In this document: in pieces, positions 25,710 to 33,309 of the stretch
Layout: every line of letters begins with the position of its first letter
Position numbering within the stretch: position 1 is the stretch's first letter
NCBI GenBank assembly: GCA_030613245.1
Contig: JAUWMI010000013.1
Coordinates: 20,964-84,963 of the forward strand
DNA from: Candidatus Sumerlaeota bacterium
Lineage (GTDB): Bacteria; Sumerlaeota; Sumerlaeia; MWCT01; JAUWMI01
Length of the DNA: 64,000 bases
Direction: 5' to 3'
The notes under the pieces: model-generated
Databases searched by the model: none
Told to the model about the DNA's origin: nothing
What the model saw: the letters and a program-made list of their open reading frames with translations, nothing else
Position numbers and translations under genes: made by a program

Positions 25710-26692
25710 ATCCCGAAATAGCGTCTATTAATGAGCGCGTGAAAGAAGAAAGTCAATTCGTCGAGTCACTTGTCAGCGAGGTAGGCAAGGTCATTGTGGG
25801 GCAACGCTACATGATCGAGCGCCTGCTCATTGGCCTTCTGAGTAATGGGCACGTCCTGCTCGAAGGCGTACCCGGACTGGCAAAGACCATGACCGTGAAA
25901 ACCCTGGCCGCGGCCATTGACGCGAAATTTCAACGCATTCAATTTACTCCCGACCTTCTGCCAGCTGATCTGATCGGCACCATGATTTACAACCAAAAGG
26001 ACCAAACATTCGTGCCCAAGAAAGGGCCGATCTTTGCCAATTTCATTCTCGCCGATGAAATCAACCGCGCACCCGCAAAGGTCCAGAGTGCCTTGCTCGA
26101 AGCCATGCAAGAACATCAGGTAACTATTAGCGATCACACTTTTGTGCTCGACGAGCCGTTCCTGGTCATGGCCACCCAGAATCCCATAGAACAGGAAGGT
26201 ACGTATCCACTCCCAGAAGCTCAGATTGACCGCTTTATGCTGAAACTCAAAATTACATATCCCAACAAGAAGGAGGAGCGCGAGATCCTGGAACGGATGA
26301 CTACCTCGAATGATTTCCACATCGACCGTGTGGTCTCGCCTGCTGACATCATGAAAGTACGTCGGGTGGTCAACCAGATTTATATGGATGAGAAGATTAA
26401 GAATTACATTATTGATATTGTGTTTGCTTCGCGAAATCCAGAACACTATAAAATTGACGTTGCCGACTATATCCAGTACGGCGCATCACCGCGCGCTAGC
26501 ATTTACCTCACACTCGCTGCCAAGGCGCACGCATTCCTTCGCCACCGCGGCCACGTGACGCCCGACGACGTCAAGGCCATTGGCATGGACGTCCTGCGCC
26601 ACCGCATCATCATCACTTACGAAGCCGAAGCCGAAGAATTAACCTCTGAGGATATCGTTAAGAAGATCTTCGACGAGGTCGAGGTACCATAG
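25706..26692 (+). CDS. MoxR-family AAA+ ATPase
   Basis: Walker A is G-V-P-G-L-A-K-T, the form typical of MoxR proteins, and Walker B is F-I-L-A-D-E-I-N-R-A. Sensor 1 is A-T-Q-N-P and the arginine finger region P-L-P-E-A-Q-I-D-R-F. The C-terminal lid has S-P-R-A-S. MoxR ATPases act as chaperone-like partners of VWA proteins, here the DUF58 and BatA/BatB products downstream. The stop codon TAG abuts, and shares its last G with, a palindromic element. Confidence 0.96.
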   Translation: MNPEIASINERVKEESQFVESLVSEVGKVIVGQRYMIERLLIGLLSNGHVLLEGVPGLAKTMTVKTLAAAIDAKFQRIQFTPDLLPADLIGTMIYNQKDQTFVPKKGPIFANFILADEINRAPAKVQSALLEAMQEHQVTISDHTFVLDEPFLVMATQNPIEQEGTYPLPEAQIDRFMLKLKITYPNKKEEREILERMTTSNDFHIDRVVSPADIMKVRRVVNQIYMDEKIKNYIIDIVFASRNPEHYKIDVADYIQYGASPRASIYLTLAAKAHAFLRHRGHVTPDDVKAIGMDVLRHRIIITYEAEAEELTSEDIVKKIFDEVEVP

Positions 26693-26719
26693 TAGGGGCG
26701 TAATGCAATACGCCCATAC
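26692..26719. repeat. GTAGGG palindromic element, core GTAATGCAATAC
   Basis: It begins at the last base of the moxR stop codon. A copy of CTTGTCTGCCTCAGGC follows at 26749-26764. Confidence 0.85.
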
Positions 26720-26791
26720 CGCCTCTGCCGAAGCAGGTCGTTCCCAGCTTGTCTGCCTCAGGCATGGCGTGCGTGAACCAGGAGAATACGG

Positions 26792-27667
26792 ATGATCCCG
26801 AAGGAGCTCCTGAAGAAAATTCGCCGTATCGAGATCGTTACCAGCCGGCTGGTGAACGATTTCATGGCTGGTGAATATCATAGTGTGTTTAAAGGCCGGG
26901 GTATGGAATTCAATGAAGTGCGCCATTACGAGCAGGGCGACGACATTCGGTTCATTGACTGGAACGTGACGGCACGTACCGGCTTTCCCCACGTGAAACG
27001 CTACGTGGAGGAGCGCGAGCTGACAGTTATGCTGGTGGTGGATGCGAGTTCTTCGGGCGAATTTGGCTCGACCGAGCAGATGAAGGGCGAAATTGCAGCT
27101 GAGCTGTGTGCACTCCTTGCCTTCGCAGCCATCAAGAACAATGACCGCATTGGTTTGCTTATCTTCACGGACGAGGTGGAAAAATTCATTCCCCCGAAAA
27201 AGGGACGCATACACGTGCTGCGCGTCATTCGTGAACTCCTGTATTTTAAACCTGAGCATCAGCGAACCGATATCCCGATTGCACTCGAATTCATAAACAA
27301 GGTGCTGCGGCGCAAAAGTGTCGTGTTCCTGGGCTCCGACTTCCTATCCGAAAATTTCAAACACGCATTGAACATCGCCAATAATCGGCACGACCTGATT
27401 GCCATCAAAATAACCGATCCCCGCGAACTCGCACTGCCAGCCATTGGCATGATAGAGCTGCAAGACGCTGAAACAGGCGAACGCGTACTGATTGATACGT
27501 ATGATCGCTCTGTCCGGAGCAACTTTGCAAAGGCCAGTCGTCAGGAAAATACCGCTCTGGCCACGATGTTGAAGTCGCTCAACATTGACTTTATTGATAT
27601 CGCAACGGATCGGCCGTACGTTGATCCGTTGGTCAAGTTCTTCAGACAACGGGCAAAACGGCTGTAG
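26792..27667 (+). CDS. DUF58 domain protein of the Bat cluster
   Basis: It carries the DUF58 hallmark G-R-G-M-E-F-N-E-V-R-H-Y-E-Q-G-D-D followed by I-D-W-N-V-T-A-R. A VWA-like fold follows, in which D-A-S-S-S-G supplies the metal-binding site (DxSxS). There is no signal peptide or membrane span, so it is cytoplasmic. It pairs with the MoxR ATPase just upstream, as in Bat and related clusters. Confidence 0.93.
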   Translation: MIPKELLKKIRRIEIVTSRLVNDFMAGEYHSVFKGRGMEFNEVRHYEQGDDIRFIDWNVTARTGFPHVKRYVEERELTVMLVVDASSSGEFGSTEQMKGEIAAELCALLAFAAIKNNDRIGLLIFTDEVEKFIPPKKGRIHVLRVIRELLYFKPEHQRTDIPIALEFINKVLRRKSVVFLGSDFLSENFKHALNIANNRHDLIAIKITDPRELALPAIGMIELQDAETGERVLIDTYDRSVRSNFAKASRQENTALATMLKSLNIDFIDIATDRPYVDPLVKFFRQRAKRL

Positions 27668-27678
27668 GTGAATGAAAT

Positions 27679-27706
27679 GTGGGGACGTATTGCAATACGC
27701 CCCTAC
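27679..27706. repeat. GTAGGG palindromic element, core GTATTGCAATAC
   Basis: It lies 12 bp after the DUF58 stop, with left arm GTGGGGAC and right arm GCCCCTAC. Confidence 0.85.
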
Positions 27707-27722
27707 ATAATGGGTTGCGATA

Positions 27723-27924
27723 TCTTATTGCTTTTCGCATAAATAAAGAAACAGCCAAAGCCGCTGAAGGCCTTGTTTTTGTGCGAATGTTTGGCCTTCA
27801 ACTGTGTCATTCAACGTGGCACGGGCATCACGCCACAGGCGCATTTTCAACTTGCCCGTGTAGATTCATCTGCCTAGGCGGATGCCACGCATAGTTGTAG
27901 GGGCGTTTAATTAAACGCCCCTAC
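27723..27924 (+). repeat. Dispersed element, copy A, with terminal GTTTAATTAAAC palindrome
   Basis: It begins TCTTATTGCTTTTCGCATAA and runs through GGCCTTCAACTGTG and AACGTGGCACGGGCATC to CGCCTAGGCGGATGCC, ending in ACGCATAG and the palindrome at 27897. Copy B at 54314-54500 is the same sequence in reverse orientation, at visibly high identity. Copy A has about 44 extra bases (about 27829-27872). The internal complementary stretches suggest a folded RNA or a non-autonomous transposable element. Confidence 0.75.
27897..27924. repeat. GTAGGG palindromic element, core GTTTAATTAAAC
   Basis: This perfect 28-bp palindrome is one of only two with this core. The other also terminates the larger dispersed element, at 54314. 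Confidence 0.9.
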
Positions 27925-27965
27925 TATAGAAAGCTCAATAAGACTGATTTTCATGATAGCGACTT

Positions 27966-27993
27966 GTAGGGACAGATTATAATCTGTCCCTAC
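27966..27993. repeat. GTAGGG palindromic element, core AGATTATAATCT
   Basis: This perfect consensus copy lies 18 bp upstream of the ppiC-like start and just before its ribosome site AAGGAG. Confidence 0.92.
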
Positions 27994-28011
27994 TCCGAAG
28001 GAGAGTTGGCT

Positions 28012-29289
28012 ATGGCGAACAAGACTGCAGCTGTCGTTCTCTGGCTGATTTTGATTTGTGGACTAGGAGGTCTGGTTCTTGGCGTGTTCCCACTTTCAAA
28101 GACAAAAGGTCAGGAGAAGCAGGACATTCAGGAGCATATAGCCATGGCCAATGCTCTGCGGCGAGAAGGACTTGCGCAGGAAGCTATCCGGGAATTTGAC
28201 CTTGCGCTCCAGAGCAACGAGCTTGCCAAGAGCAAAAAGGCAAATATCTCCTATCTGGTAGCGAATCTTTACTTCGAGGAACTAAAAGACTACAAAAAGG
28301 CCCTGGCCTATTACGTGAGGGCCAAGCATTTCAATCCCCAGAGTAGCGAGCGTCAGAAGATTGAGCAGCGCACCGTGGAATGTCTCGAAAATCTCGGCCG
28401 CTCCGCTGATGCCCAGTACAAACTGTCAGAGGCAACCTACCTGGCTGGAGAAAAGGCCGCAAAGTATCCCGGCCGCGTAGTGGCTAAGCTTGGGGACCGC
28501 GAAATTACGATGGGCGAGCTCGAAGCGGAAATCCAGAAGCTGCCGCCCTTTCAGCGCGAGCAGTATCAAGACGACGACACGAAATTGGAACTTCTGAAGA
28601 TGTACATAGCGAATGAATTGATGCACACTGCGGCTCTGCGCAAAGGATATCAAGATGACACGTCGCTACGCGAGCAAGTCAGCCAGCTTCAGAAAATGCT
28701 GATGATTCGCAAACTCTATGACGAGCAGGTCAAGAACGCCATTTCGATCACCCCAACTGAAATGGATCTCTATTACCAGGCGCATAAACAAGAGTTCACG
28801 ATTCCTGAGAAGCTCAAGGTTGCCCACATCCTGCTCGCCAATGATGCAGATGCTCAGCAAGTGCACACTGCACTTCAGAATGGTGCCGATTTTGCCACCT
28901 TGGTAAAAGAACGATCTCTTGATGAACAAACGAAAACGCGCGGCGGAGATCTCGGGTTCGTGAACACCAGTACTGGCGTCATTCCGACCATTGGAAAAAA
29001 CGAAGCCCTCGTCAATCAGCTCAAATCACTGGGCCAAGGCGAATACAGCGAGATCGTCAGCTCTGACCGTGGCTACCATATCTTCAAAATCCTTGAAGTT
29101 CAGCCAGAACGCCCGCAACGCTTTGACGAAGTGAAAAGCCAGATTGAAGGCGCTCTTCGCCAGGTCAAAGAACAAGAGCGCGAACATCAACTGATAGAAA
29201 ACCTGATGAAAACGCAGAACGTGATCATTTACGAGGGGGAATTTGCAAAATCTCCGGCATCGCCAGGCACGCCGGAGCTTACTGAATAA
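28012..29289 (+). CDS. Membrane-anchored PpiC-type peptidyl-prolyl isomerase with TPRs
   Basis: One N-terminal membrane span (V-V-L-W-L-I-L-I-C-G-L-G-G-L-V-L-G-V-F) is followed by TPR-like repeats (A-N-A-L-R-R-E-G-L-A-Q-E-A and A-L-A-Y-Y-V-R-A-K-H-F-N-P), a SurA/PrsA-type chaperone region, and a parvulin domain near residues 250-350. The parvulin domain has V-A-H-I-L-L, T-R-G-G-D-L-G-F and S-S-D-R-G-Y-H-I-F-K. It should fold proteins outside the cytoplasmic membrane. ATG 28012 has AAGGAG at good spacing. It sits inside the Bat cluster, which is not its usual neighbourhood. Confidence 0.9.
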   Translation: MANKTAAVVLWLILICGLGGLVLGVFPLSKTKGQEKQDIQEHIAMANALRREGLAQEAIREFDLALQSNELAKSKKANISYLVANLYFEELKDYKKALAYYVRAKHFNPQSSERQKIEQRTVECLENLGRSADAQYKLSEATYLAGEKAAKYPGRVVAKLGDREITMGELEAEIQKLPPFQREQYQDDDTKLELLKMYIANELMHTAALRKGYQDDTSLREQVSQLQKMLMIRKLYDEQVKNAISITPTEMDLYYQAHKQEFTIPEKLKVAHILLANDADAQQVHTALQNGADFATLVKERSLDEQTKTRGGDLGFVNTSTGVIPTIGKNEALVNQLKSLGQGEYSEIVSSDRGYHIFKILEVQPERPQRFDEVKSQIEGALRQVKEQEREHQLIENLMKTQNVIIYEGEFAKSPASPGTPELTE

Positions 29290-29361
29290 GGGCCTGGACA
29301 GCCTCTCTCCATTGGCCCGCGAGAGACCGGACCCGAGAGGCAACTGCCAGGAGGAGACTCT

Positions 29362-30399
29362 GTGTTCTACCGCCGCCACAACGTTTTTCTGATCGCCATG
29401 AGCATGTGGATCGCTCTCGCAGCTCTTGCGCAGTCTGCTGAAGAGCCAATTACCATTACGGCCAGCAGCAGCAAGCAAGAAATGCTGATCGGCGACTCCC
29501 TGCGATACACCGTGACCGTGGAATGGCAAAGAGGCATTGAGCTCAAGAAGGTGGAGCCGGGAGCGACAATCGGAGTCTTTGAAATCCAGGACGTGCAAAC
29601 GACCGAACAAAAGGCCCTCAAGGGCGAACGGTTTGAGAAATCGTATACCTATGTACTCTCAACGTTTGACACCGGGGAATTCGAGATTCCACCCTTTACC
29701 GTCGAATACCAAACAGCATCGGGTGAAGTAAAAACTGCTCAATCGCAACCAATCAAGATTACGGTGAAGCACGTTCCCCACACCAGCACAGATCGCAACG
29801 ACGTGCGCGACATTAAACCGCCGCTTTCGATTCCCGCAGACACGCAGTTACGCAACATCCTGCTGGCCAGTCTGGCTGCTCTCCTGGTGCTGGGCGCACT
29901 GGGCGGATTCCTGGCGAGAAAATGGCTCCTCAGCCGGCGCGCCGCTTCGGCTCAAGAGTGGATTCCGCCAAAACCGATCGAGGAATTGGCCTATGACGAC
30001 CTGAATGCATTGGCACATTCCAACCTGTTGTCAGAAGGAAAAATTAAGAAATACCATATCCGCCTGTCGGAGATCATACGGATTTATCTGGGACGTCGCT
30101 ACAAGCTCGCGGCAATTGATATGACCAGCTATGAGCTGATGTATCGCCTGGAAGAACGTGTTGTAGAAAAACCCACGCTGAGTGTGATCGAGGATTTTCT
30201 CGACCACTGCGATATGGTTAAATTCGCTAAATACGTCCCTGAGCACACTCAGTGCGTTGCAAAACTAGACAAGGCGAGAAAAATTGTGGAGCAGACTACG
30301 CCTAGGCCGCTTGTGCCTGTGGAAGATGAACACGGTGGTGTTCCTCCTGCGGACATTGCACGGCAAGAGAGCAAGCCAGAGAAAGAGGTGACGGTATGA
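29362..30399 (+). CDS. BatD-like membrane protein
   Basis: GTG 29362 has AGGAGGA seven bases upstream. A signal peptide (F-L-I-A-M-S-M-W-I-A-L-A-A-L-A-Q-S-A) precedes a beta-domain (I-G-D-S-L-R-Y-T-V-T-V-E-W ... Y-V-L-S-T-F-D-T-G-E-F-E-I-P-P-F), then a transmembrane helix (I-L-L-A-S-L-A-A-L-L-V-L-G-A-L-G-G-F-L) and a cytoplasmic helical tail with Y-H-I-R-L-S-E-I-I-R-I-Y-L and F-L-D-H-C-D-M-V-K-F-A-K. It is parallel in design to the proteins at 24657 and 33299. It overlaps the batA-like gene by 4 bp. Confidence 0.75.
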   Translation: MFYRRHNVFLIAMSMWIALAALAQSAEEPITITASSSKQEMLIGDSLRYTVTVEWQRGIELKKVEPGATIGVFEIQDVQTTEQKALKGERFEKSYTYVLSTFDTGEFEIPPFTVEYQTASGEVKTAQSQPIKITVKHVPHTSTDRNDVRDIKPPLSIPADTQLRNILLASLAALLVLGALGGFLARKWLLSRRAASAQEWIPPKPIEELAYDDLNALAHSNLLSEGKIKKYHIRLSEIIRIYLGRRYKLAAIDMTSYELMYRLEERVVEKPTLSVIEDFLDHCDMVKFAKYVPEHTQCVAKLDKARKIVEQTTPRPLVPVEDEHGGVPPADIARQESKPEKEVTV

Positions 30400-31382
30400 G
30401 ATTCGCCAGCCCTCTCTATCTCCTTCTGCTGGCTGTTTTGCCCCTGTTAGGCTATTATTTCTGGCGGCTGGAGAAACGACGGGGAGGAGCCGTGAGGTTC
30501 TCCGACATTCGCCACGCCCGTGCGCTGGCTCCCTCACGTATGCTTCGTTTTCGGCCAATCCTCTGGGTTTTGCGCCTCCTGGTGTTGGCTTTGCTGATCC
30601 TGGCGATGGCGCGTCCTCAGCATGGATGGGTAGAGCGGAGCGTGAGTTCGCACGGTATTGACATCGTGCTCGTCCTCGACGTTTCCTACAGCATGAAGGC
30701 TGCAGATTTTCAGCCCAATCGCCTTGAAGCGGCAAAAAAGGTCGTCAGTAACTTTGTTAGCGCACGCGAAGCTGATCGCATCAGTATCATAACCTTCGCA
30801 ACCACGTATTTTACCCTCTGTCCCCTAACGCTCGATTACGGCGTACTCCAGGAATTTCTCGACCAGGTGGATTTCGGAATTGTGGATGGTAATTCCACGG
30901 CGATCGGTATGGCGCTCGCCAATTCTGTTAACAAGCTCAAAGACAGTGAAGCAAAGAAAAAGGTCATTATCCTCCTGACCGACGGGGAGAATAACGCGGG
31001 GAAAATTGAGCCTGCGACTGCGGCAGAAATCGCCCGAACATTCGATATCAAGGTCTACACTATCGGCGTAGGCAGTCGTGGCACGGCCCTTGTTCCCGTA
31101 GACACCGTCTTCGGCCTGCAGTACGTGCCGCAGCGTGTATCGATTGACGAAGACACGCTACGCGAAATTGCAGGCACTACCGGCGGAAAGTATTTCCGCG
31201 CAACGGATGAAAAAAAATTGGCTAACATCTATGATGAGATCGACCGCCTTGAGAAGACAAAGTATGAATACACTGAACACCATAATTATGACGAGCTCAT
31301 GGCCTATGCGGCTATTCCGGCGCTGGCATTTTTATTGATTGCAGTGCTTCTGGCGTATACGCGATTTCTGAAACTGCCCTAG
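30396..31382 (+). CDS. batA: BatA-like VWA-domain membrane protein
   Basis: Two N-terminal spans (L-Y-L-L-L-L-A-V-L-P-L-L-G-Y-Y and V-L-R-L-L-V-L-A-L-L-I-L-A-M-A) end in the family signature A-R-P-Q-H-G. The VWA domain has metal-ion site D-V-S-Y-S-M, the Thr of G-N-S-T-A-I-G and I-I-L-L-T-D-G-E-N-N. A C-terminal span closes the protein. Bat proteins are linked to aerotolerance and envelope stress in Bacteroides and Leptospira, but their biochemical role is unsettled. It is translationally coupled to the preceding gene. Confidence 0.92.
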   Translation: MRFASPLYLLLLAVLPLLGYYFWRLEKRRGGAVRFSDIRHARALAPSRMLRFRPILWVLRLLVLALLILAMARPQHGWVERSVSSHGIDIVLVLDVSYSMKAADFQPNRLEAAKKVVSNFVSAREADRISIITFATTYFTLCPLTLDYGVLQEFLDQVDFGIVDGNSTAIGMALANSVNKLKDSEAKKKVIILLTDGENNAGKIEPATAAEIARTFDIKVYTIGVGSRGTALVPVDTVFGLQYVPQRVSIDEDTLREIAGTTGGKYFRATDEKKLANIYDEIDRLEKTKYEYTEHHNYDELMAYAAIPALAFLLIAVLLAYTRFLKLP

Positions 31383-31402
31383 ACTCGCAAAGGAATTGAT
31401 AG

Positions 31403-32419
31403 ATGAATTTCGGAAATCCCAATTTTTTGATTGCTCTGGTCATCGTACCGATTCTGCTGAGCTTTTTCTTGCTGGTCTTCAAGCGGAAACGGCGTTTACT
31501 GCAAAAATTCGGTAACTACCGAGTACTGCAGAAATTGATAAAAAACACCAGTGTCAAGGCGCAGTACCTGAAGATCGGCCTTGTGTGTTTAGTAGTGGCA
31601 TTGATCGTCGTCGCTATTGCGCGGCCTCAATACGGTGCTATTGAACGGCCTCTTGTGCGTAAAGGCGTTGACATCATGATTGCCATTGACACGTCACTCA
31701 GCATGCGCGCCCAGGACATTGAGCCCAGCCGGCTGGCGCGCGCCAAGGAGCAGCTACGCGGCCTGCTGTATCGCCTCCGCGGCGACCGCGTCGGAATTAT
31801 CACCTTTGCCGGAACGGCGTTCGTGCAGTGCCCACTAACCCTTGACTATGGCATCGCCTTAGACATTCTCGACACCATTGATACCAATTCTGTCCCCGTG
31901 CAGGGTACGGCAATCGGCGCAGCTATTCGCAAAGCAACTGATGCGTTCAAGCACACCGAAAAAGGCTATCGCGTGCTCATTCTGCTAACCGACGGAGAAG
32001 ATCAAGGATCCGATCCTATTGACGCTGCGAAAAAAGCGGCAAAGGAGGGCATCAAAATCTACTGCATTGGTATTGGATCAACTCAGGGCATGCCAATACC
32101 TGTTGAAGGAGCTGGTTACAAAGAAGACAAGCAGGGTCACAAGGTGAATAGCCGCCTGGACTTTACCACACTGGAAAAGATCGCCCTGGCTACTGGTGGA
32201 AAGGCTGTCAAAGCCAACCCTCACGGTGAACTCGAACTCGATCAGGTCTATGGTGATATCAATACAATGCAAAAGAAGCTCCAGGAATCCCGCATCTATA
32301 CAATTTACGAAGACCGGTTTCAATATGTCTTGCTGCCAGCTATTATTCTGCTGATCCTGGAAGGGATCAAATCAGATCGCAAACGGAAACGCAAGGAATG
32401 GACCGGACGGTTTGAATAA
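31403..32419 (+). CDS. batB: BatB-like VWA-domain membrane protein
   Basis: It is a paralogue of the preceding gene with the same plan: N-terminal spans (L-I-A-L-V-I-V-P-I-L-L-S-F-F-L-L-V-F), A-R-P-Q-Y-G, VWA metal site D-T-S-L-S-M, G-T-A-I-G, and L-L-T-D-G-E-D-Q-G. A hydrophobic C-terminus (Y-V-L-L-P-A-I-I-L-L-I-L-E-G) ends in a basic tail. It follows after 20 bp with no promoter visible and probably forms a complex with the BatA-like protein and MoxR. Confidence 0.92.
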   Translation: MNFGNPNFLIALVIVPILLSFFLLVFKRKRRLLQKFGNYRVLQKLIKNTSVKAQYLKIGLVCLVVALIVVAIARPQYGAIERPLVRKGVDIMIAIDTSLSMRAQDIEPSRLARAKEQLRGLLYRLRGDRVGIITFAGTAFVQCPLTLDYGIALDILDTIDTNSVPVQGTAIGAAIRKATDAFKHTEKGYRVLILLTDGEDQGSDPIDAAKKAAKEGIKIYCIGIGSTQGMPIPVEGAGYKEDKQGHKVNSRLDFTTLEKIALATGGKAVKANPHGELELDQVYGDINTMQKKLQESRIYTIYEDRFQYVLLPAIILLILEGIKSDRKRKRKEWTGRFE

Positions 32420-32422
32420 GGA

Positions 32423-32450
32423 GTAGGTGCGTATTACAATACGCCCCTCA
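32423..32450. repeat. GTAGGG palindromic element, core GTATTACAATAC
   Basis: It lies 3 bp after the batB stop and just before the batC start, inside the operon, with arms GTAGGTGC and GCCCCTCA. Confidence 0.8.
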
Positions 32451-32463
32451 CAAGGCAGAAAGT

Positions 32464-33309
32464 ATGAACATGCGTAAGAGACAATTCTACATATGCCACT
32501 GGCCCCATATATGTATCCTTGTCGTAGTCCTTCCAGTCATCTGCGGTTTTGGCAGTCCACTTAGCCGTCTGACTGAACAGGGCAACACAGCCTTCAACCA
32601 GAAGCGCTACGACGAAGCGCTGGAGAACTACAAGAACGCCCAGGTGGAATCGCCGGAAGCACCCGAGCTCCATTTCAATATCGGCAATGTCCTATTTCGC
32701 CATAAGAAATACGACAAATCAATCGAAGAATTCCAGAAGCTCCCCGGGAGCACGAACAACGCACTCATGGAGGCCGAAGCCTATTATAATATCGGGGTCG
32801 CACAGTATCGCATTGCCGAACAGCACGAATCTCTAGGCAAGATCAGCGAGGCGTTGAAAAGTCTTGAGGATTGCATGGAGTCAAATCGCATTGCCATGCG
32901 CAAAAATCCTGATGACCCGGATCCGAAATTCAACTTTGAACAGGCAAAGCGAAAGTGGAAGGAACTCTACGCAAAATATAAAGACCAGCAGGAACAGCAA
33001 GAGCAACAACAAGAGCAGGCAGAACAAGAGCAACAAGCCGAATCTGAAGAGCAGAAACAGGAACAGGCCCAGCAGGAACAACAAGAGCAGGAATCACAAC
33101 AACAGGAACAGGCTCAAGAAGATGAACAACAAGAAGACCAACAAGCAGCGCAGGAACAAGGGGACCAACAAGAGCAAGAGACGGGCGAGATGACCAAAGC
33201 CGATGCCATGCGCCTGCTAAATAGCCTGGCTGAGGAAGATCAACAGCAATACCGCAAGCTATTTAATCAACGCTTTCGCGGCCCATTAGATATGGAAAAT
33301 GACTGGTAA
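32464..33309 (+). CDS. batC: BatC-like TPR protein with long Gln/Glu-rich tail
   Basis: The signal peptide/anchor (I-C-I-L-V-V-V-L-P-V-I-C-G-F-G) is followed by three TPR units (G-N-T-A-F-N-Q-K-R-Y-D-E-A-L-E-N-Y, F-N-I-G-N-V-L-F-R-H-K-K-Y-D-K-S and Y-Y-N-I-G-V-A-Q-Y-R). A segment of about 70 residues is almost entirely Q and E (33000-33185), and the conserved end is M-T-K-A-D-A-M-R-L-L-N-S-L. BatC proteins commonly have such polar tails. The DNA of this tract is CAA/GAA/CAG-rich and may vary in length. The stop overlaps the batD start by 11 bp. Confidence 0.87.
   Translation: MNMRKRQFYICHWPHICILVVVLPVICGFGSPLSRLTEQGNTAFNQKRYDEALENYKNAQVESPEAPELHFNIGNVLFRHKKYDKSIEEFQKLPGSTNNALMEAEAYYNIGVAQYRIAEQHESLGKISEALKSLEDCMESNRIAMRKNPDDPDPKFNFEQAKRKWKELYAKYKDQQEQQEQQQEQAEQEQQAESEEQKQEQAQQEQQEQESQQQEQAQEDEQQEDQQAAQEQGDQQEQETGEMTKADAMRLLNSLAEEDQQQYRKLFNQRFRGPLDMENDW

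Larger units (their letters stand above)
27668..28011. other. Repeat-filled gap inside the Bat cluster
   Basis: No gene is visible. The gap holds three palindromic elements (27679, 27897, 27966) and the larger dispersed element at 27723-27924, so almost the whole spacer consists of repeats. Confidence 0.8.
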